49,106 nt of DNA from CBFDBF01 sp050287965 (GCA_050287965.1 JBNKCX010000052.1:1-49106); one strand, 5' to 3'. Positions 31,396-40,648 are shown, numbered from the stretch's first letter. Program-made: numbers and translations. Notes: generated by a model not told the origin, from the sequence alone.

Positions 31396-33751
31396 TGAAA
31401 AAACCCTGGAAAATATTTCGAACCGACCCACCGGCACAGTTGGCATGCGCAGTGGGAGCAGACCCTATTATAAAGGGATATTGGCGCACGTCGCTGCAAA
31501 ACCCACCTCCCCTCAGCCCGGACGCGGGATCGATGGCGATCATCTCGATCTTCTCGGGCTGCACCAGGGCGAGCGGCGTCGGATGCAATCGGCGCATCAT
31601 ATCCCCCCACACCTTGAGGGCACCGCTGGCGCCCGTAAGCCCCGCAGGGTTGTTGTCATCCCTGCCAACCCAGACCACCGCAACCTTGTCCCCGGTAAAT
31701 CCTGCAAACCAACTGTCACGCAGATCATCCGTGGTGCCTGTCTTCCCCGCGATGTTGAAATCCGCGGAAATGAAGTTCTTTAAGCCGGCACCGGTACCCC
31801 GTTGCACCACCTCCTGCAGATTACTGTTCAGAAGATAGACGGGCTCCGGTGCTACCGCCTGGGTTACCGTCAGGGGGTAACGTTGCAGGGCGTCGCCTTC
31901 CGCCGTCTGCACACTTTGAATAGCCCGCAGCGGCGATCGGAAACCACCGGCGGCAAGGGTCTGATAGACCTGTGCCACCTCCAGCGGCGAGAGTGAGATC
32001 GCTCCCAGCAACAGGGAAGGAAACGGCTGCACCGGCCGGTTCACGCCCAAGTGGTGCAGGGTGGAGGACACCTCCTCCAATCCCACATCCATTCCCAGGC
32101 GCACCGTCGCCAGGTTATAGGAGTGGGACAAGGCATCGTGCAACAGTACCCTGCCATGACTCTCCTTGTCATAATTGCTCGGCGTCCAGACAGTCCCCCC
32201 ACTGCTCTCGATGGAAACCGGTGTATCCTCCAGCGGGGAGACCAGGGAGTACCGCTGCGGCTGCTGGAGAGCGGTAAGGTAGACCGCCGGCTTTACCAGA
32301 GAGCCGATAGGACGCACCGCGTCCAGTGCCCGGTTAAACCCGGCAAAGCGGGGATCCCGTCCACCCACCACCGCCAGTATTTCACCATTCTCGGAACCCA
32401 CGACAACCGCGGCGCCCTGCAGTTCGCCCGGGGGAAGTTTGTACTGCTTCTCCAGTTTCTCAAGGCGTTCCGACACCGCCCGCTCGGCCTGTTCCTGAAC
32501 CCAGGGGTCCAGGGTGGTGAAGATGCGCAGACCCTCCGAGGTCAGATCTTCCTCCCGATAGTCGCGGTGGAGCTGGCGTCTGACCAGGTCCAGGAGCGCC
32601 GGATAATTGCGGCTGCCCTGCTTTTCAGGTCCGGTTACACCGAGGGGCGCCCGGGCGGCCGCCAACCGCTGCTCATCGCTGATGTGGCCCTGCTCCTGAA
32701 GGATCTGCAACACCATGTCACGCCGTTGTCTGGCCCGTTCCGGGTGGCGTCTGGGATCATAATAGGAAGGACCACGTACCAGCGCCACCAACAGCGCAAG
32801 CTTCGGCAGATCCAGCTCCTGAAGCGGCCGGTTGAAATAGAAGTGACTGGCCAGTCCGAACCCGTGTATCGCCCGGCTTCCGTCCTGCCCCAGATAGATC
32901 TCATTGGCGTAAGCCTCGAGAATGTCATCTTTCGAATAATGGGCGTCCAGCAACAGTGCCATTACCGCCTCATTGGCCTTGCGCCACAGGGTCCGTTCGT
33001 GGTTGAGGTAAAAATTCTTTACCAGCTGCTGGGTCAGGGTACTGCCCCCCTGTACCACTTCGCCGGCCCGAATATTAGCCAACAACGCCCGGGCGATGGC
33101 CTTCAGGGCCACTCCGTGGTGGCTGTAGAAAGACCGGTCCTCGACCTCGATCAGTGCCTGCACCATAACCTCCGGCAGGTCGCTGCGCTTTACCAGTACC
33201 CGATCCTCGTTATGTGCCGGGTAGATACTGCCGATCTCCGGCGCCTCGAATCGCACCAGCGCAATACTGTTTCCCGCCTGATCCCGCAGGGACTGCAGCC
33301 GGTCCCCGGCAAAGCGGATAGACAGATCCCCGCCGGGTTGCTCACCGTCCCAGAAATGGAACGGCCGGGTCACAACGCGGTAACTGTCACCGTTGTAGGA
33401 CCAGGTGGCCGTCATATCGGCGCGATTTACCCGACGATAGCCCAACCGTCGCAGTTCCGCCACCAGCTGCTGAGGACTGACGGAGGCCCCTGGATAGAGC
33501 TCCAACGGGTGTCCGAACACCCGTGCCGGCACCGCCCAGCGCTTGCCCTCAAATTTCACGCGAACCGTATGATCCAGATAGAGGAGATAAACCCCGCCCA
33601 CCAGACCGAACAGGAAAAGCAGCGCGAAAAACCGCTTCCAACGCCGCCGCGTTTTTTCCTTGCGGGCCTTGCGCTCCCCGGCTGTTCGGGCGGTTTTCCG
33701 CCGCTGCGAGGAACTCCGGCGCTTGCTGGTACGGGAAGATCTTTGAGCCAC
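31388..33751 (-). CDS. mrcB: Bifunctional penicillin-binding protein 1B
   Basis: 787 residues. It polymerises and cross-links peptidoglycan in the periplasm. A basic Ser/Arg-rich cytoplasmic tail precedes one membrane helix (FFALLFLFGLVGGVYLLYL). A UB2H-like regulatory domain follows. The GT51 domain has the catalytic EDRSFYSHHG and GGSTLTQQLVKN motifs. The transpeptidase has SLVK (active Ser in IGSLVKPAV), SYN (SHSYNLATV) and KTGTTDD. The C-terminus overlaps the LpoP-like gene by 8 bases, fitting a PBP-activator pair. Confidence 0.95.
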   Translation of the reverse strand: MAQRSSRTSKRRSSSQRRKTARTAGERKARKEKTRRRWKRFFALLFLFGLVGGVYLLYLDHTVRVKFEGKRWAVPARVFGHPLELYPGASVSPQQLVAELRRLGYRRVNRADMTATWSYNGDSYRVVTRPFHFWDGEQPGGDLSIRFAGDRLQSLRDQAGNSIALVRFEAPEIGSIYPAHNEDRVLVKRSDLPEVMVQALIEVEDRSFYSHHGVALKAIARALLANIRAGEVVQGGSTLTQQLVKNFYLNHERTLWRKANEAVMALLLDAHYSKDDILEAYANEIYLGQDGSRAIHGFGLASHFYFNRPLQELDLPKLALLVALVRGPSYYDPRRHPERARQRRDMVLQILQEQGHISDEQRLAAARAPLGVTGPEKQGSRNYPALLDLVRRQLHRDYREEDLTSEGLRIFTTLDPWVQEQAERAVSERLEKLEKQYKLPPGELQGAAVVVGSENGEILAVVGGRDPRFAGFNRALDAVRPIGSLVKPAVYLTALQQPQRYSLVSPLEDTPVSIESSGGTVWTPSNYDKESHGRVLLHDALSHSYNLATVRLGMDVGLEEVSSTLHHLGVNRPVQPFPSLLLGAISLSPLEVAQVYQTLAAGGFRSPLRAIQSVQTAEGDALQRYPLTVTQAVAPEPVYLLNSNLQEVVQRGTGAGLKNFISADFNIAGKTGTTDDLRDSWFAGFTGDKVAVVWVGRDDNNPAGLTGASGALKVWGDMMRRLHPTPLALVQPEKIEMIAIDPASGLRGGGFCSDVRQYPFIIGSAPTAHANCAGGSVRNIFQGFFND

Positions 33752-33774
33752 TAACTGAAACCTATCTCATAATG

Positions 33775-33824
33775 CCTTCGCGGCCGGGGCCGTGGCGATT
33801 CCCGCTCAGGACGCGACGCGAAGG
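33775..33824. repeat. Structured inverted repeat upstream of mrcB
   Basis: CCTTCGCG (33775-33782) and CGCGAAGG (33817-33824) can pair, enclosing a smaller GGCC-GG-GGCC palindrome. The gap of ~160 bases otherwise holds only the mrcB promoter region. A role as attenuator or dispersed element is not determinable. Confidence 0.4.
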
Positions 33825-33912
33825 GTGCAATTTAGCCTATGCTACATGATCACGACGCAACAGAGGCATATTGTTCATGGTTTAATCGGGATATTACAGA
33901 GACCGTAGCGGG

Positions 33913-34632
33913 CTATTTTCGTTCCAACGGAAATCGCCTCATCCTGTCGGCAATACCCTGGTAGAGCTTCCGTTGCCACGGCAGGTCCTCCGCTTGCGCC
34001 AAGGGCACCGGATGGACCCGGAAATCGCGGGGACTGATGATTACCGAGACGTTCTCCTTGCCTACCAACGAAGTAAGAACAAACAGTTCCTCAATTGCCT
34101 TGTCTCCTATGGCCAGGCAGCCGCTGGAGACGTTGCGGCCATGGATAAAGATATTGCTGCCGGGATCCGATCTGCCCTCCCGCTCCGCCTGTTCCAGATC
34201 GAACTCATTGGGGTAGTTCAGTTTCATGGAAAGATGAAAGCCGCTGTTGGGATTGAGCTTTATGATCCGATAGATACCCTCCGGCACCTGCCGGTCTCCC
34301 TCTCTCAGCTTCGGCCCCGACCCACCGCTCATTCCCTTTATGCGATATTCGCGGATAAAGTGCCACTCCCCCTTTTGCTCCGCCCAGAGTTCCAGTCTCC
34401 GGGTCTCCTTCAGGGCGAGCAAGGTAATCCGCCGCGGGGGCCAGTCAACACCGGCGAATCGAAAACGGGGTTTCAGTACCCGCTCCGCCCCGGCGCTGTA
34501 TTTCGCCACCACCTGCTCCTCGGTCAGCGGCGACATGGCACAATCCGCGGAAAACGGCAACGCCAGCCCGACCGAGACCAGGACCGGCACAATCCAAGTT
34601 CCAAAACCGTATATTTTTTTCTTTTTCGACAT
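33913..34632 (-). CDS. YafK/ErfK-type L,D-transpeptidase family protein
   Basis: 239 residues with a signal sequence (WIVPVLVSVGLALPFSADCA) after a Lys-rich start. The YkuD domain carries the catalytic pattern FIHGRNVSSGCLAI, with His near 164 and Cys near 172. It is preceded by the VPEGIYRI and FHLSMKLNYPN segments typical of the YafK/DpaA branch. E. coli DpaA (YafK) cleaves Braun-lipoprotein links from peptidoglycan instead of forming cross-links, so either activity is possible. Periplasmic. It shares strand with mrcB, but a 160-base gap separates them. Confidence 0.88.
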   Translation of the reverse strand: MSKKKKIYGFGTWIVPVLVSVGLALPFSADCAMSPLTEEQVVAKYSAGAERVLKPRFRFAGVDWPPRRITLLALKETRRLELWAEQKGEWHFIREYRIKGMSGGSGPKLREGDRQVPEGIYRIIKLNPNSGFHLSMKLNYPNEFDLEQAEREGRSDPGSNIFIHGRNVSSGCLAIGDKAIEELFVLTSLVGKENVSVIISPRDFRVHPVPLAQAEDLPWQRKLYQGIADRMRRFPLERK

Positions 34633-34740
34633 CTGTATCTAACCGGGCGCTCCCTGCCCGGGCCAGGGCGGTATCCCCTCGCGGTAAACCGAGACCGATT
34701 CTACACGCGTCACCCGGGCGGCGCGAATGTCCGCATGGAC

Positions 34741-35517
34741 TCAGCTCTTGATCCCCACACCCCGTTTCAGAAGTGAAAGACTGTATGCGGTCAAACCACC
34801 GATAAAAAGCAGGATTATCGCCAGCGCCAGGAACATGGGAATATCGGATACTCCCAACAGACCGTAGCGAAAGGCGTTGACCATATAGAGCACAGGGTTG
34901 CCCAATGAAACCTGCTGCCAGAACTCCGGAAGCATCCGGATAGAGTAGAAAACACCCCCCAGGTAGGTCAACGGCGTAAGAATAAAGGTGGGGACAATGG
35001 AGATATCGTCAAAACTCCTGGCATAGACGGCGTTAATAAATCCCCCCAAGGCAAACAGTATGGAGGTCAGCACAAACACCACCAGGGTCCAAAAATAACT
35101 GTGCACGGAGAGATCGCTGAAGAACAGCGAAACCGCGGTAACAGCGATGCCGACCACCACTCCGCGTGCCACGCCGCCGGAGACGTAGCCGGCCAGAATG
35201 ATCCAGTTGGGTACCGGCGCAATCAACAGTTCTTCAATATGGTGTTGAAACTTACTGCTGAACATGGAAGAGACAACGTTGGAGTAGGAGTTGCTGATCA
35301 CCGCCATCAGGATAAGACCCGGCACGATAAAGTCTATGTAGCGATATCCGTCCATTTCTCCGATACGTGTACCGATCAAGGTACCGAAGATAATAAAATA
35401 GAGCGTGGTGGTGATCGCCGGCGGCAGCACGGTCTGCACCCAGATCCGCATGAAGCGCAGGATCTCCTTGGTCACAATGGTGCGATACGCCACCCAATAC
35501 CCTCTGGAATGGGTCAT
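34741..35517 (-). CDS. yadH: ABC-2 type transporter permease (YadH-like)
   Basis: 258 residues with six membrane helices, the standard ABC-2 permease size. Recognisable segments are WVQTVLPPAITTTLYFIIFG, a FIVPGLILMAVISNSYSN stretch, the SSKFQHHIEELLIAPVPNW coupling-helix region and LTYLGGVFYSIRMLP. It pairs with the ATPase gene directly upstream, overlapping it by 4 bp. YadGH-type exporters are widespread in proteobacteria; the substrate is not established. Confidence 0.9.
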   Translation of the reverse strand: MTHSRGYWVAYRTIVTKEILRFMRIWVQTVLPPAITTTLYFIIFGTLIGTRIGEMDGYRYIDFIVPGLILMAVISNSYSNVVSSMFSSKFQHHIEELLIAPVPNWIILAGYVSGGVARGVVVGIAVTAVSLFFSDLSVHSYFWTLVVFVLTSILFALGGFINAVYARSFDDISIVPTFILTPLTYLGGVFYSIRMLPEFWQQVSLGNPVLYMVNAFRYGLLGVSDIPMFLALAIILLFIGGLTAYSLSLLKRGVGIKS

Positions 35518-36443
35518 GCGGCATCTCCGCGGCGGCCGGCGTCCAACATATCGATAAAAAGCTGCTCCAGCCGGTTCTGTTTGTTACGCATGCTTATTAC
35601 GTCGATGCCGTTGCGGGACAGCGCCTCGAACAGGCCGTTGATGCCCTGGTCGCGGGACACCTCCACCTCCAGGGTGCAATCATCCAGTTGCTGCAGAACA
35701 TAACCGCCCAGTTCCGGCAGTTCCGCGAGTCTCCCTTTGAGATTGAGGACGAAGGTTTCGGTATGGAGCCGGTAGAGCAGATCCTCCATACGACTCTGCT
35801 CAACGATCCTGCCGTGATTGATGATGGCGATGTTGCGGCACAGGCTCTCCGCCTCCTCCAGGTAGTGAGTGGTCAGAATAATGGTCGTACCCTGCCGGTT
35901 CAGTTCCCGCAGGAAGCCCCACATGGAATGACGGATTTCGATATCCACGCCGGCGGTAGGTTCATCCAGAATCAAAAGCCTGGGCCGGTGCACCAGGGCG
36001 CGGGCGATCATCAAGCGCCGTTTCATACCGCCTGACAGCTCCCGGGCCATCTGCCGCCGTTTCTCCCATAAATCGAGCTGACGCAGACTCTCTTCCGCGC
36101 GCCGGTACGCCTCCGCCCTGGGTATCCCGTAGAAACCGGCCTGATTCACCACGATCTCCACAACCGGCTCAAACTGATTGAAATTGAACTCCTGGGGAAC
36201 CAGACCTATACATGCCTTGACCGCCTCCGGCTCCTGATCCAGATCATGGCCGAAAACCCGCACTTCACCGCCGCTCTTGGTCACCAGGGAACTGATAATG
36301 CCGATAGCGGTGGATTTACCCGCTCCGTTAGGCCCCAGCAGGGCGAAAAAATCCCCTTCCTCCACCTCCAGATCGACGCCCCTCAGGGCCTCAAAACCGT
36401 TGTGATAGACCTTGTGCAGATGATGTATGGAGAGTGCGCCCAC
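35514..36443 (-). CDS. yadG: ABC transporter ATP-binding protein (YadG-like)
   Basis: About 309 residues from a GTG at 36443 (first residues GALSIHHLHKVYHNG), which lines up with YadG. An ATG at 36488 would add a hydrophobic 15-residue leader with no homology. Motifs: Walker A GPNGAGKST, signature LSGGMKRR, Walker B LLILDEPTAGVD, switch His in LTTHYLEE. The C-terminal extension (LEVEVSRDQGINGLFEAL...) is typical of ABC-2-linked ATPases. The stop overlaps the permease start by 4 bases. Confidence 0.9.
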   Translation of the reverse strand: MGALSIHHLHKVYHNGFEALRGVDLEVEEGDFFALLGPNGAGKSTAIGIISSLVTKSGGEVRVFGHDLDQEPEAVKACIGLVPQEFNFNQFEPVVEIVVNQAGFYGIPRAEAYRRAEESLRQLDLWEKRRQMARELSGGMKRRLMIARALVHRPRLLILDEPTAGVDIEIRHSMWGFLRELNRQGTTIILTTHYLEEAESLCRNIAIINHGRIVEQSRMEDLLYRLHTETFVLNLKGRLAELPELGGYVLQQLDDCTLEVEVSRDQGINGLFEALSRNGIDVISMRNKQNRLEQLFIDMLDAGRRGDAA

Positions 36444-36624
36444 GTGTGATGTACATCCTTGGAAAAGGAACACAAATGATACACCCATTCAGGTCCCTTG
36501 AAGAAAAGATACCCGAAGGGGGGCAAAGCGAGGGTGAGGAAATGCAAGCCGACCCCTTTCGCGGAAGAATGGTGTGCCATCATCGGCTCGTATATTTTGC
36601 GGAAGGACCTATCCCTGCCCGCCC

Positions 36625-37992
36625 CTAACGCGGCAGGTGAATCACCGCCCGCAATCCGCCTTGCGGTCGGTTGGCCAATTTCAATCGGCCGCCATGGGCA
36701 TGAACTATGGTCCTCGCCACCGTGAGTCCGAGTCCGGTACCGCCCGTATCCCGGTTCCGGGATGCCTCCAGGCGCAGAAAAGGCGTAAACACGTTTTCCA
36801 ACTCCTGCTCCGGAATTCCGGGACCCTCATCCTCAATGACGATATCAACACCGGAGCCGTCTTCGGATAACAGCACCTCCGCTTTACCTCCATACTTCAG
36901 CGCGTTATCGATGAGATTGTTCAACGCGCGTCTAAGAGAAATCGGTCGACATTCGAAAACCAGCCGGTCAGGTCCCTCGTAGCCGGCTTCTCCTCCCATT
37001 TCCGCACGGTCGTCAACCAGGCTCGACAACAGGGCGGCCAAATCGGTGGCGCGAACACGCTCGTCCGCCGCCTCGTCCCGGGCAAAACTAAGGGTAACCG
37101 TGAGGATCTTCTCCATTTCATCCAGAGTCGCAAGTATTTTCTCCCGGGTTTCCACATCTTCCACATATTCGGCGCGTAACCTCATGCTGGTAATGGGCGT
37201 ACGCAGATCATGGGAAACAGCAGCCAGCATTTGCGAGCGGTCGGTGATGTGTTTGCGCAGACGTTCCTGCATGCGATTAAAGGCGCCGATGGTGTTACGC
37301 ATCTCACGCGACCCCGTCTCCAGCAGAGGCGGCTGATCCTGCCCGAGACCGAAACGGTTGGCCGCATCCGCCAACCGCGCCAGGGGCTGCACCATCCATC
37401 GTGCGATAAAAAGCCCGCTGACGATCACCAGCAACAACAGCAACGCCAACAGTTGCAGGGTTTTGCCGGCCCAGGGAGGCGCCCCCTCGAATTTACCCGG
37501 CCGGAAATTCAACCAGACGCCGTCGTCCAAGCGGATAGAGATCTCCATACCATCCAGGTCCGGTCCGCGTCCGTGTTCCCTCCGTTCGCGGATCTCTTCT
37601 CTCGTTCCCGGAACCCCGCCATCGGAGGCGACATGCACCTGGATCGAGGAAGGGTCGGAGAAATGCAGATCACGTTTCAACCTGAGATGGATCATGCGCT
37701 CCAAGGAGGCGGCTCGCGATCCCGCCGCCATCGCCGGTTGATCGCTCAATTCCACAACATCACCATGTCCGGAAGCCCGTTCGACAATACGCCTGCGCTC
37801 ACCGCCGTCAGCGTCGTTCAGCAGGCGCGCCAACATGGTAACGCGATCCAACACCTGAAAACGGTTGCGTTCCCCGAAACGCTCTTCGCGCTCACCGTGC
37901 AACAGCAGGGCACCGCCGACCACCAGCAGCAGGGCCATGCCGATCAACAGCGTCAGAATACGGCCGGCAAGGGTATCAGGCCACGTCCGCAT
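36625..37992 (-). CDS. Sensor histidine kinase (EnvZ/OmpB-like)
   Basis: 455 residues from the ATG at 37992, chosen for its GGAGAG site; it overlaps the regulator stop by 17 bases. A membrane helix (ILTLLIGMALLLVVGGALLL) leads to a periplasmic sensor of about 150 residues. A second helix (LLALLLLLVIVSGLFIARWM), a HAMP segment, the H-box AAVSHDLRTPITSMRL, an N box (LNNLIDNALKYGG), and ATP-binding DEGPGIPEQELENVFTPFLR and GGTGLGLTVA follow. The regulator is encoded directly upstream. The sensed signal is unknown; divergent exported proteins suggest an envelope cue. Confidence 0.92.
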   Translation of the reverse strand: MRTWPDTLAGRILTLLIGMALLLVVGGALLLHGEREERFGERNRFQVLDRVTMLARLLNDADGGERRRIVERASGHGDVVELSDQPAMAAGSRAASLERMIHLRLKRDLHFSDPSSIQVHVASDGGVPGTREEIRERREHGRGPDLDGMEISIRLDDGVWLNFRPGKFEGAPPWAGKTLQLLALLLLLVIVSGLFIARWMVQPLARLADAANRFGLGQDQPPLLETGSREMRNTIGAFNRMQERLRKHITDRSQMLAAVSHDLRTPITSMRLRAEYVEDVETREKILATLDEMEKILTVTLSFARDEAADERVRATDLAALLSSLVDDRAEMGGEAGYEGPDRLVFECRPISLRRALNNLIDNALKYGGKAEVLLSEDGSGVDIVIEDEGPGIPEQELENVFTPFLRLEASRNRDTGGTGLGLTVARTIVHAHGGRLKLANRPQGGLRAVIHLPR

Positions 37993-38710
37993 CACCGCTC
38001 TCCACCTTGGGCACGAAAAGATAACCGCCGCCGCGTACGGTCTTGATGATCTTCGGGTTCCGTGGCGGATCGCCAAGTTTGCGCCGCAGGCGGCTGACCA
38101 GGGTATCGATTGAGCGGTCGAATACCCGCGTGTCGCGGCCCCTGGCCAGATCCAGCAACTGGTCGCGACTGAGCACCCGTCCGGAACGACTGACGAAGGC
38201 CATCAACAAAGCGAATTCCGCCGTGCTCAGCGGCACCAGAGTCTGCTCCGAATCGACCAGCTCCCGTGTTCCCGGAAACAGGGTCCACCCGAGGAAACGT
38301 AGCTGTTCCGGGGCCTCACGCGGCGCCCGTTCCTGCGCATCCCCGCTGCGGCGCAGGACCGCCCTGATACGGGCAAGCAATTCCCGGGGATTAAAAGGTT
38401 TGGCCAGATAATCGTCCGCCCCCATCTCCAGCCCGACGATCCGGTCGGTCTCCTCACCCATGGCCGTCAGCATGATCACCGGGATATCCGAGCCTGCGCG
38501 CAGGTTTCGGCACAGGGTCAGACCGTCCTCCCCCGGCATCATCAGATCAAGCACGACCAGATCTATGGCCGCATCGGCCAGCACTCTCTTCATCCCGCTA
38601 CCGTCCGGCGCGGCACTGACCCGGTATCCATGATCTTGGAGAAACCGCTGCACCAGTTCGCGGATCTCCAAATGATCATCAACGACCAATATATGCGGCT
38701 GTTTTTCCAT
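37976..38710 (-). CDS. OmpR-family response regulator
   Basis: 244 residues from the ATG at 38710 (MEKQPHILVVDDHL). A longer reading from 38818 adds a Cys-rich leader that overlaps the putative operator and is rejected. Receiver features: VVDDH acidic pair, phospho-Asp in LVVLDLMMPGEDG, and Lys in YLAKPFNP. The winged-helix output ends in DTLVSRLRRKLGD and TVRGGGYLFVPK. It is the first gene of the operon with the kinase and faces the divergent exported-protein gene, whose shared promoter region carries repeated GTCACA half-sites. Confidence 0.93.
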   Translation of the reverse strand: MEKQPHILVVDDHLEIRELVQRFLQDHGYRVSAAPDGSGMKRVLADAAIDLVVLDLMMPGEDGLTLCRNLRAGSDIPVIMLTAMGEETDRIVGLEMGADDYLAKPFNPRELLARIRAVLRRSGDAQERAPREAPEQLRFLGWTLFPGTRELVDSEQTLVPLSTAEFALLMAFVSRSGRVLSRDQLLDLARGRDTRVFDRSIDTLVSRLRRKLGDPPRNPKIIKTVRGGGYLFVPKVESGDADVA

Positions 38711-38754
38711 GCCGCGCAGTCTACCGCATCGGGAATTCCTACAAAAAAAAACTT

Positions 38755-38798
38755 TGTAACAAATCGTGTCAAACACGCGGTTGTCACAATTCGTCACA
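38755..38798. promoter_or_regulatory. Putative OmpR-type operator in divergent promoter
   Basis: The 182-base divergent gap holds TGTAACA (38755-38761), TGTCAAA (38767-38773), and two GTCACA direct repeats exactly 10 bp apart (38783-38788 and 38793-38798). One-turn spaced half-sites fit binding by the adjacent regulator, which would then control both itself and the divergent genes. Compare the site at 11885. Confidence 0.5.
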
Positions 38799-38892
38799 AA
38801 AAAGTGGGTTCCCGGCAAATTGCCGACACATGCAGAGGATGAAATAGGAGCCGTAAATACGACACTTTTTACCCCAACACGAGGAAATTGAA

Positions 38893-39285
38893 ATGAACAA
38901 AATCGTAAAGTATGCCGCAGTCACCACCATCGTCGCCGCTACCGGCCTCACCGCCCTCAACGTGTCCGCTGATTGGGGCCGGGATCGGGGCGACTGCAGC
39001 CGTTCCGAACAGCGTGGTGACTGGACCATGGACAGAAGCTCCATGGACAAGCGCCAACGCATGGCGAACCGCGAGTTGAACCTGACCGCGGAGGAGGCGA
39101 AAACGCTGGTGGAGGCAAACCTGATCATGCGCGGCAATAAACGCCTCCAGGCGGGACAGGTGGCCGAAAAGGACGACAACACCTACCTGGTAGACATCGT
39201 CACCGTAGACAACTCTCTGGTTCAACAGGTTGAAGTGGATAAGAACCAGGGAATGGCCCGACCCTCTTTCAGAGCAGGAAAATAA
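38893..39285 (+). CDS. Small exported protein, divergent from two-component system
   Basis: 130 residues with a signal peptide (AAVTTIVAATGLTALNVSA) and a GAGGAAAT ribosome site. The mature N-terminus is charged and Arg/Asp/Met-rich (WGRDRGDCSRSEQRGDW). The C-terminal part, LNLTAEEAKTLVEANLIM then VAEKDDNTYLVDIVTVDNSL, looks like a small PepSY-type or similar alpha-beta domain, though I do not assign a family. It is probably periplasmic. Its position opposite the regulator, behind repeated half-sites, suggests it is a target, perhaps a signal modulator for the kinase. Confidence 0.72.
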   Translation: MNKIVKYAAVTTIVAATGLTALNVSADWGRDRGDCSRSEQRGDWTMDRSSMDKRQRMANRELNLTAEEAKTLVEANLIMRGNKRLQAGQVAEKDDNTYLVDIVTVDNSLVQQVEVDKNQGMARPSFRAGK

Positions 39286-39400
39286 TCCAGCCGGCCGCGC
39301 CTGAACGTTCGGCATGGACCGACCTCCGGATTCTTTCGAAAACAAAGGTCTCGTTCATGCCGAACGGGCAAACCACAACCATGTCAAGAAAGGAAAGAAA

Positions 39401-39895
39401 ATGAAACACGACATACGCAAATGGGCCACACCGGCCATCATCGGAACCGGTCTCTTTGTCTCGGCCTCGGGAGTATTGATCTTTTTCGGCCTTCGCGATC
39501 CATTAGAGCAGGCCCATGAATGGATCGGCCTGGCCTTCTTTGCCGCCATCCTGATCCATGTTTGGAACCACTGGCGCTCCTTCAGGAACTATTTTCCGCG
39601 GCGCCTGACCCTGGCGATCGTCGGCGCGGTGGCCGTCGTCGCGTCGATTTTTGCCGTAGCCCCCGGAGAACAGGGAAAGGGAGGCAACCCGATGATGCAG
39701 GTGGTGCGCAGCTTTGAAAATTCGCCGTTGCTGGAAGTCGCCCCGTTACTGGATCAGAAACCCGACGATATCGTCAGGAAACTCAAGACCGCAGGACTCA
39801 AGGTGGAAGGGATTGAAACCTCGCTCAGCGAGATCGCGGCCAGCAACGGCACCGAACCGAGGAGGCTGATGCATCTGCTTTTCGAGGAGTCCTGA
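39401..39895 (+). CDS. DUF4405-type membrane protein
   Basis: 164 residues from the ATG at 39401, preceded by AGGAAAG. Three membrane helices: ATPAIIGTGLFVSASGVLIFF, the helix EWIGLAFFAAILIHVWNHW with His residues that could bind heme, and LTLAIVGAVAVVASIFAVA. A soluble tail ends in EIAASNGTEPRRLMHLLFEES, which includes a helix-turn-like stretch (PDDIVRKLKTAGLKVEG). It follows the small exported-protein gene by about 115 bases and is probably co-transcribed. The His-rich second helix is the main hint of redox function. Confidence 0.75.
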   Translation: MKHDIRKWATPAIIGTGLFVSASGVLIFFGLRDPLEQAHEWIGLAFFAAILIHVWNHWRSFRNYFPRRLTLAIVGAVAVVASIFAVAPGEQGKGGNPMMQVVRSFENSPLLEVAPLLDQKPDDIVRKLKTAGLKVEGIETSLSEIAASNGTEPRRLMHLLFEES

Positions 39896-39967
39896 AAGGA
39901 ATGGCGAAAACCCGGACCAACCGCGGGATGGGATTCCACCCCGCGCCACCTTCCAACTACAAACTTC

Positions 39968-40444
39968 TCAATATTCCCACCCTTCCGGCTGTAACTGATC
40001 GGGCCGAACCGGGGCGTTGAAGTATTCGTCGGCATCATCGAGTTCCACCGTTTCACTTTCCTGATCTTCCAGAGGCTGTTCATAATCGTTCCAGCCGCGC
40101 AAGCCGGTCTTCAGGGAGGTGACGTTTTCATACCCCATCTCCTGCATGACCTTGGCCGCCAGTACGCTGCGATATCCGGAGCGGCAGACCACCACGATCT
40201 CGCGCTTTCTGGCCCGCACCAGCTCCGGCACGGTCTCCTCGTAATTCCATTCACAGGCTGTCTCCAGAATACCGCGCGGTACCGCAAGGGACCCGGGGAT
40301 ACGCATGGCATCGTACTCATAGGGCTCACGCACATCCAGTATCAGCAGATCGGGATTTTCCTGGAGTCGTTCCTCAAGGTCCCAGGGCATTATCTCAGGG
40401 ACATCCTGCAGGCAACGTTGCACCATCTCCATATACTTCATCAT
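39968..40444 (-). CDS. Rhodanese-domain sulfurtransferase
   Basis: 158 residues from the tandem ATGs at 40444/40441, with an AGGAAT ribosome site. One rhodanese domain: LLILDVREPYEYDAMRIPGS is the CH2A-type motif, and the active-site loop VVVCRSGYRS holds the persulfide-forming Cys near residue 90. The acidic tail (DQESETVELDDADEYF) is unusual and may contact a partner. It likely acts in the cytoplasm on thiosulfate or protein persulfides. It lies downstream of the permease on the same strand, with a 200-base gap. Confidence 0.88.
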   Translation of the reverse strand: MMKYMEMVQRCLQDVPEIMPWDLEERLQENPDLLILDVREPYEYDAMRIPGSLAVPRGILETACEWNYEETVPELVRARKREIVVVCRSGYRSVLAAKVMQEMGYENVTSLKTGLRGWNDYEQPLEDQESETVELDDADEYFNAPVRPDQLQPEGWEY

Positions 40445-40648
40445 GATTGCAATTCCTGTAAAAACATTCGGCAAAGGACTCTAGATAACAAAATCGAGGG
40501 GGCAGTGTATTTTAACAATATACTGACCAATTCGGATCCGTCCGGATTGGATTAAACAGCTTTACATCCATACAGTGTCCTTCGGGTGATTGCAGCAGTA
40601 AATGACAAATGTCGATTAAAGAACCTCTGATCAAATCCGAGATAGGCG

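Noticed and set aside
32051..33754. Long open frame antisense to mrcB
   Set aside because: The PBP1b gene has full catalytic motifs; the reverse frame shows no domain or start signal.
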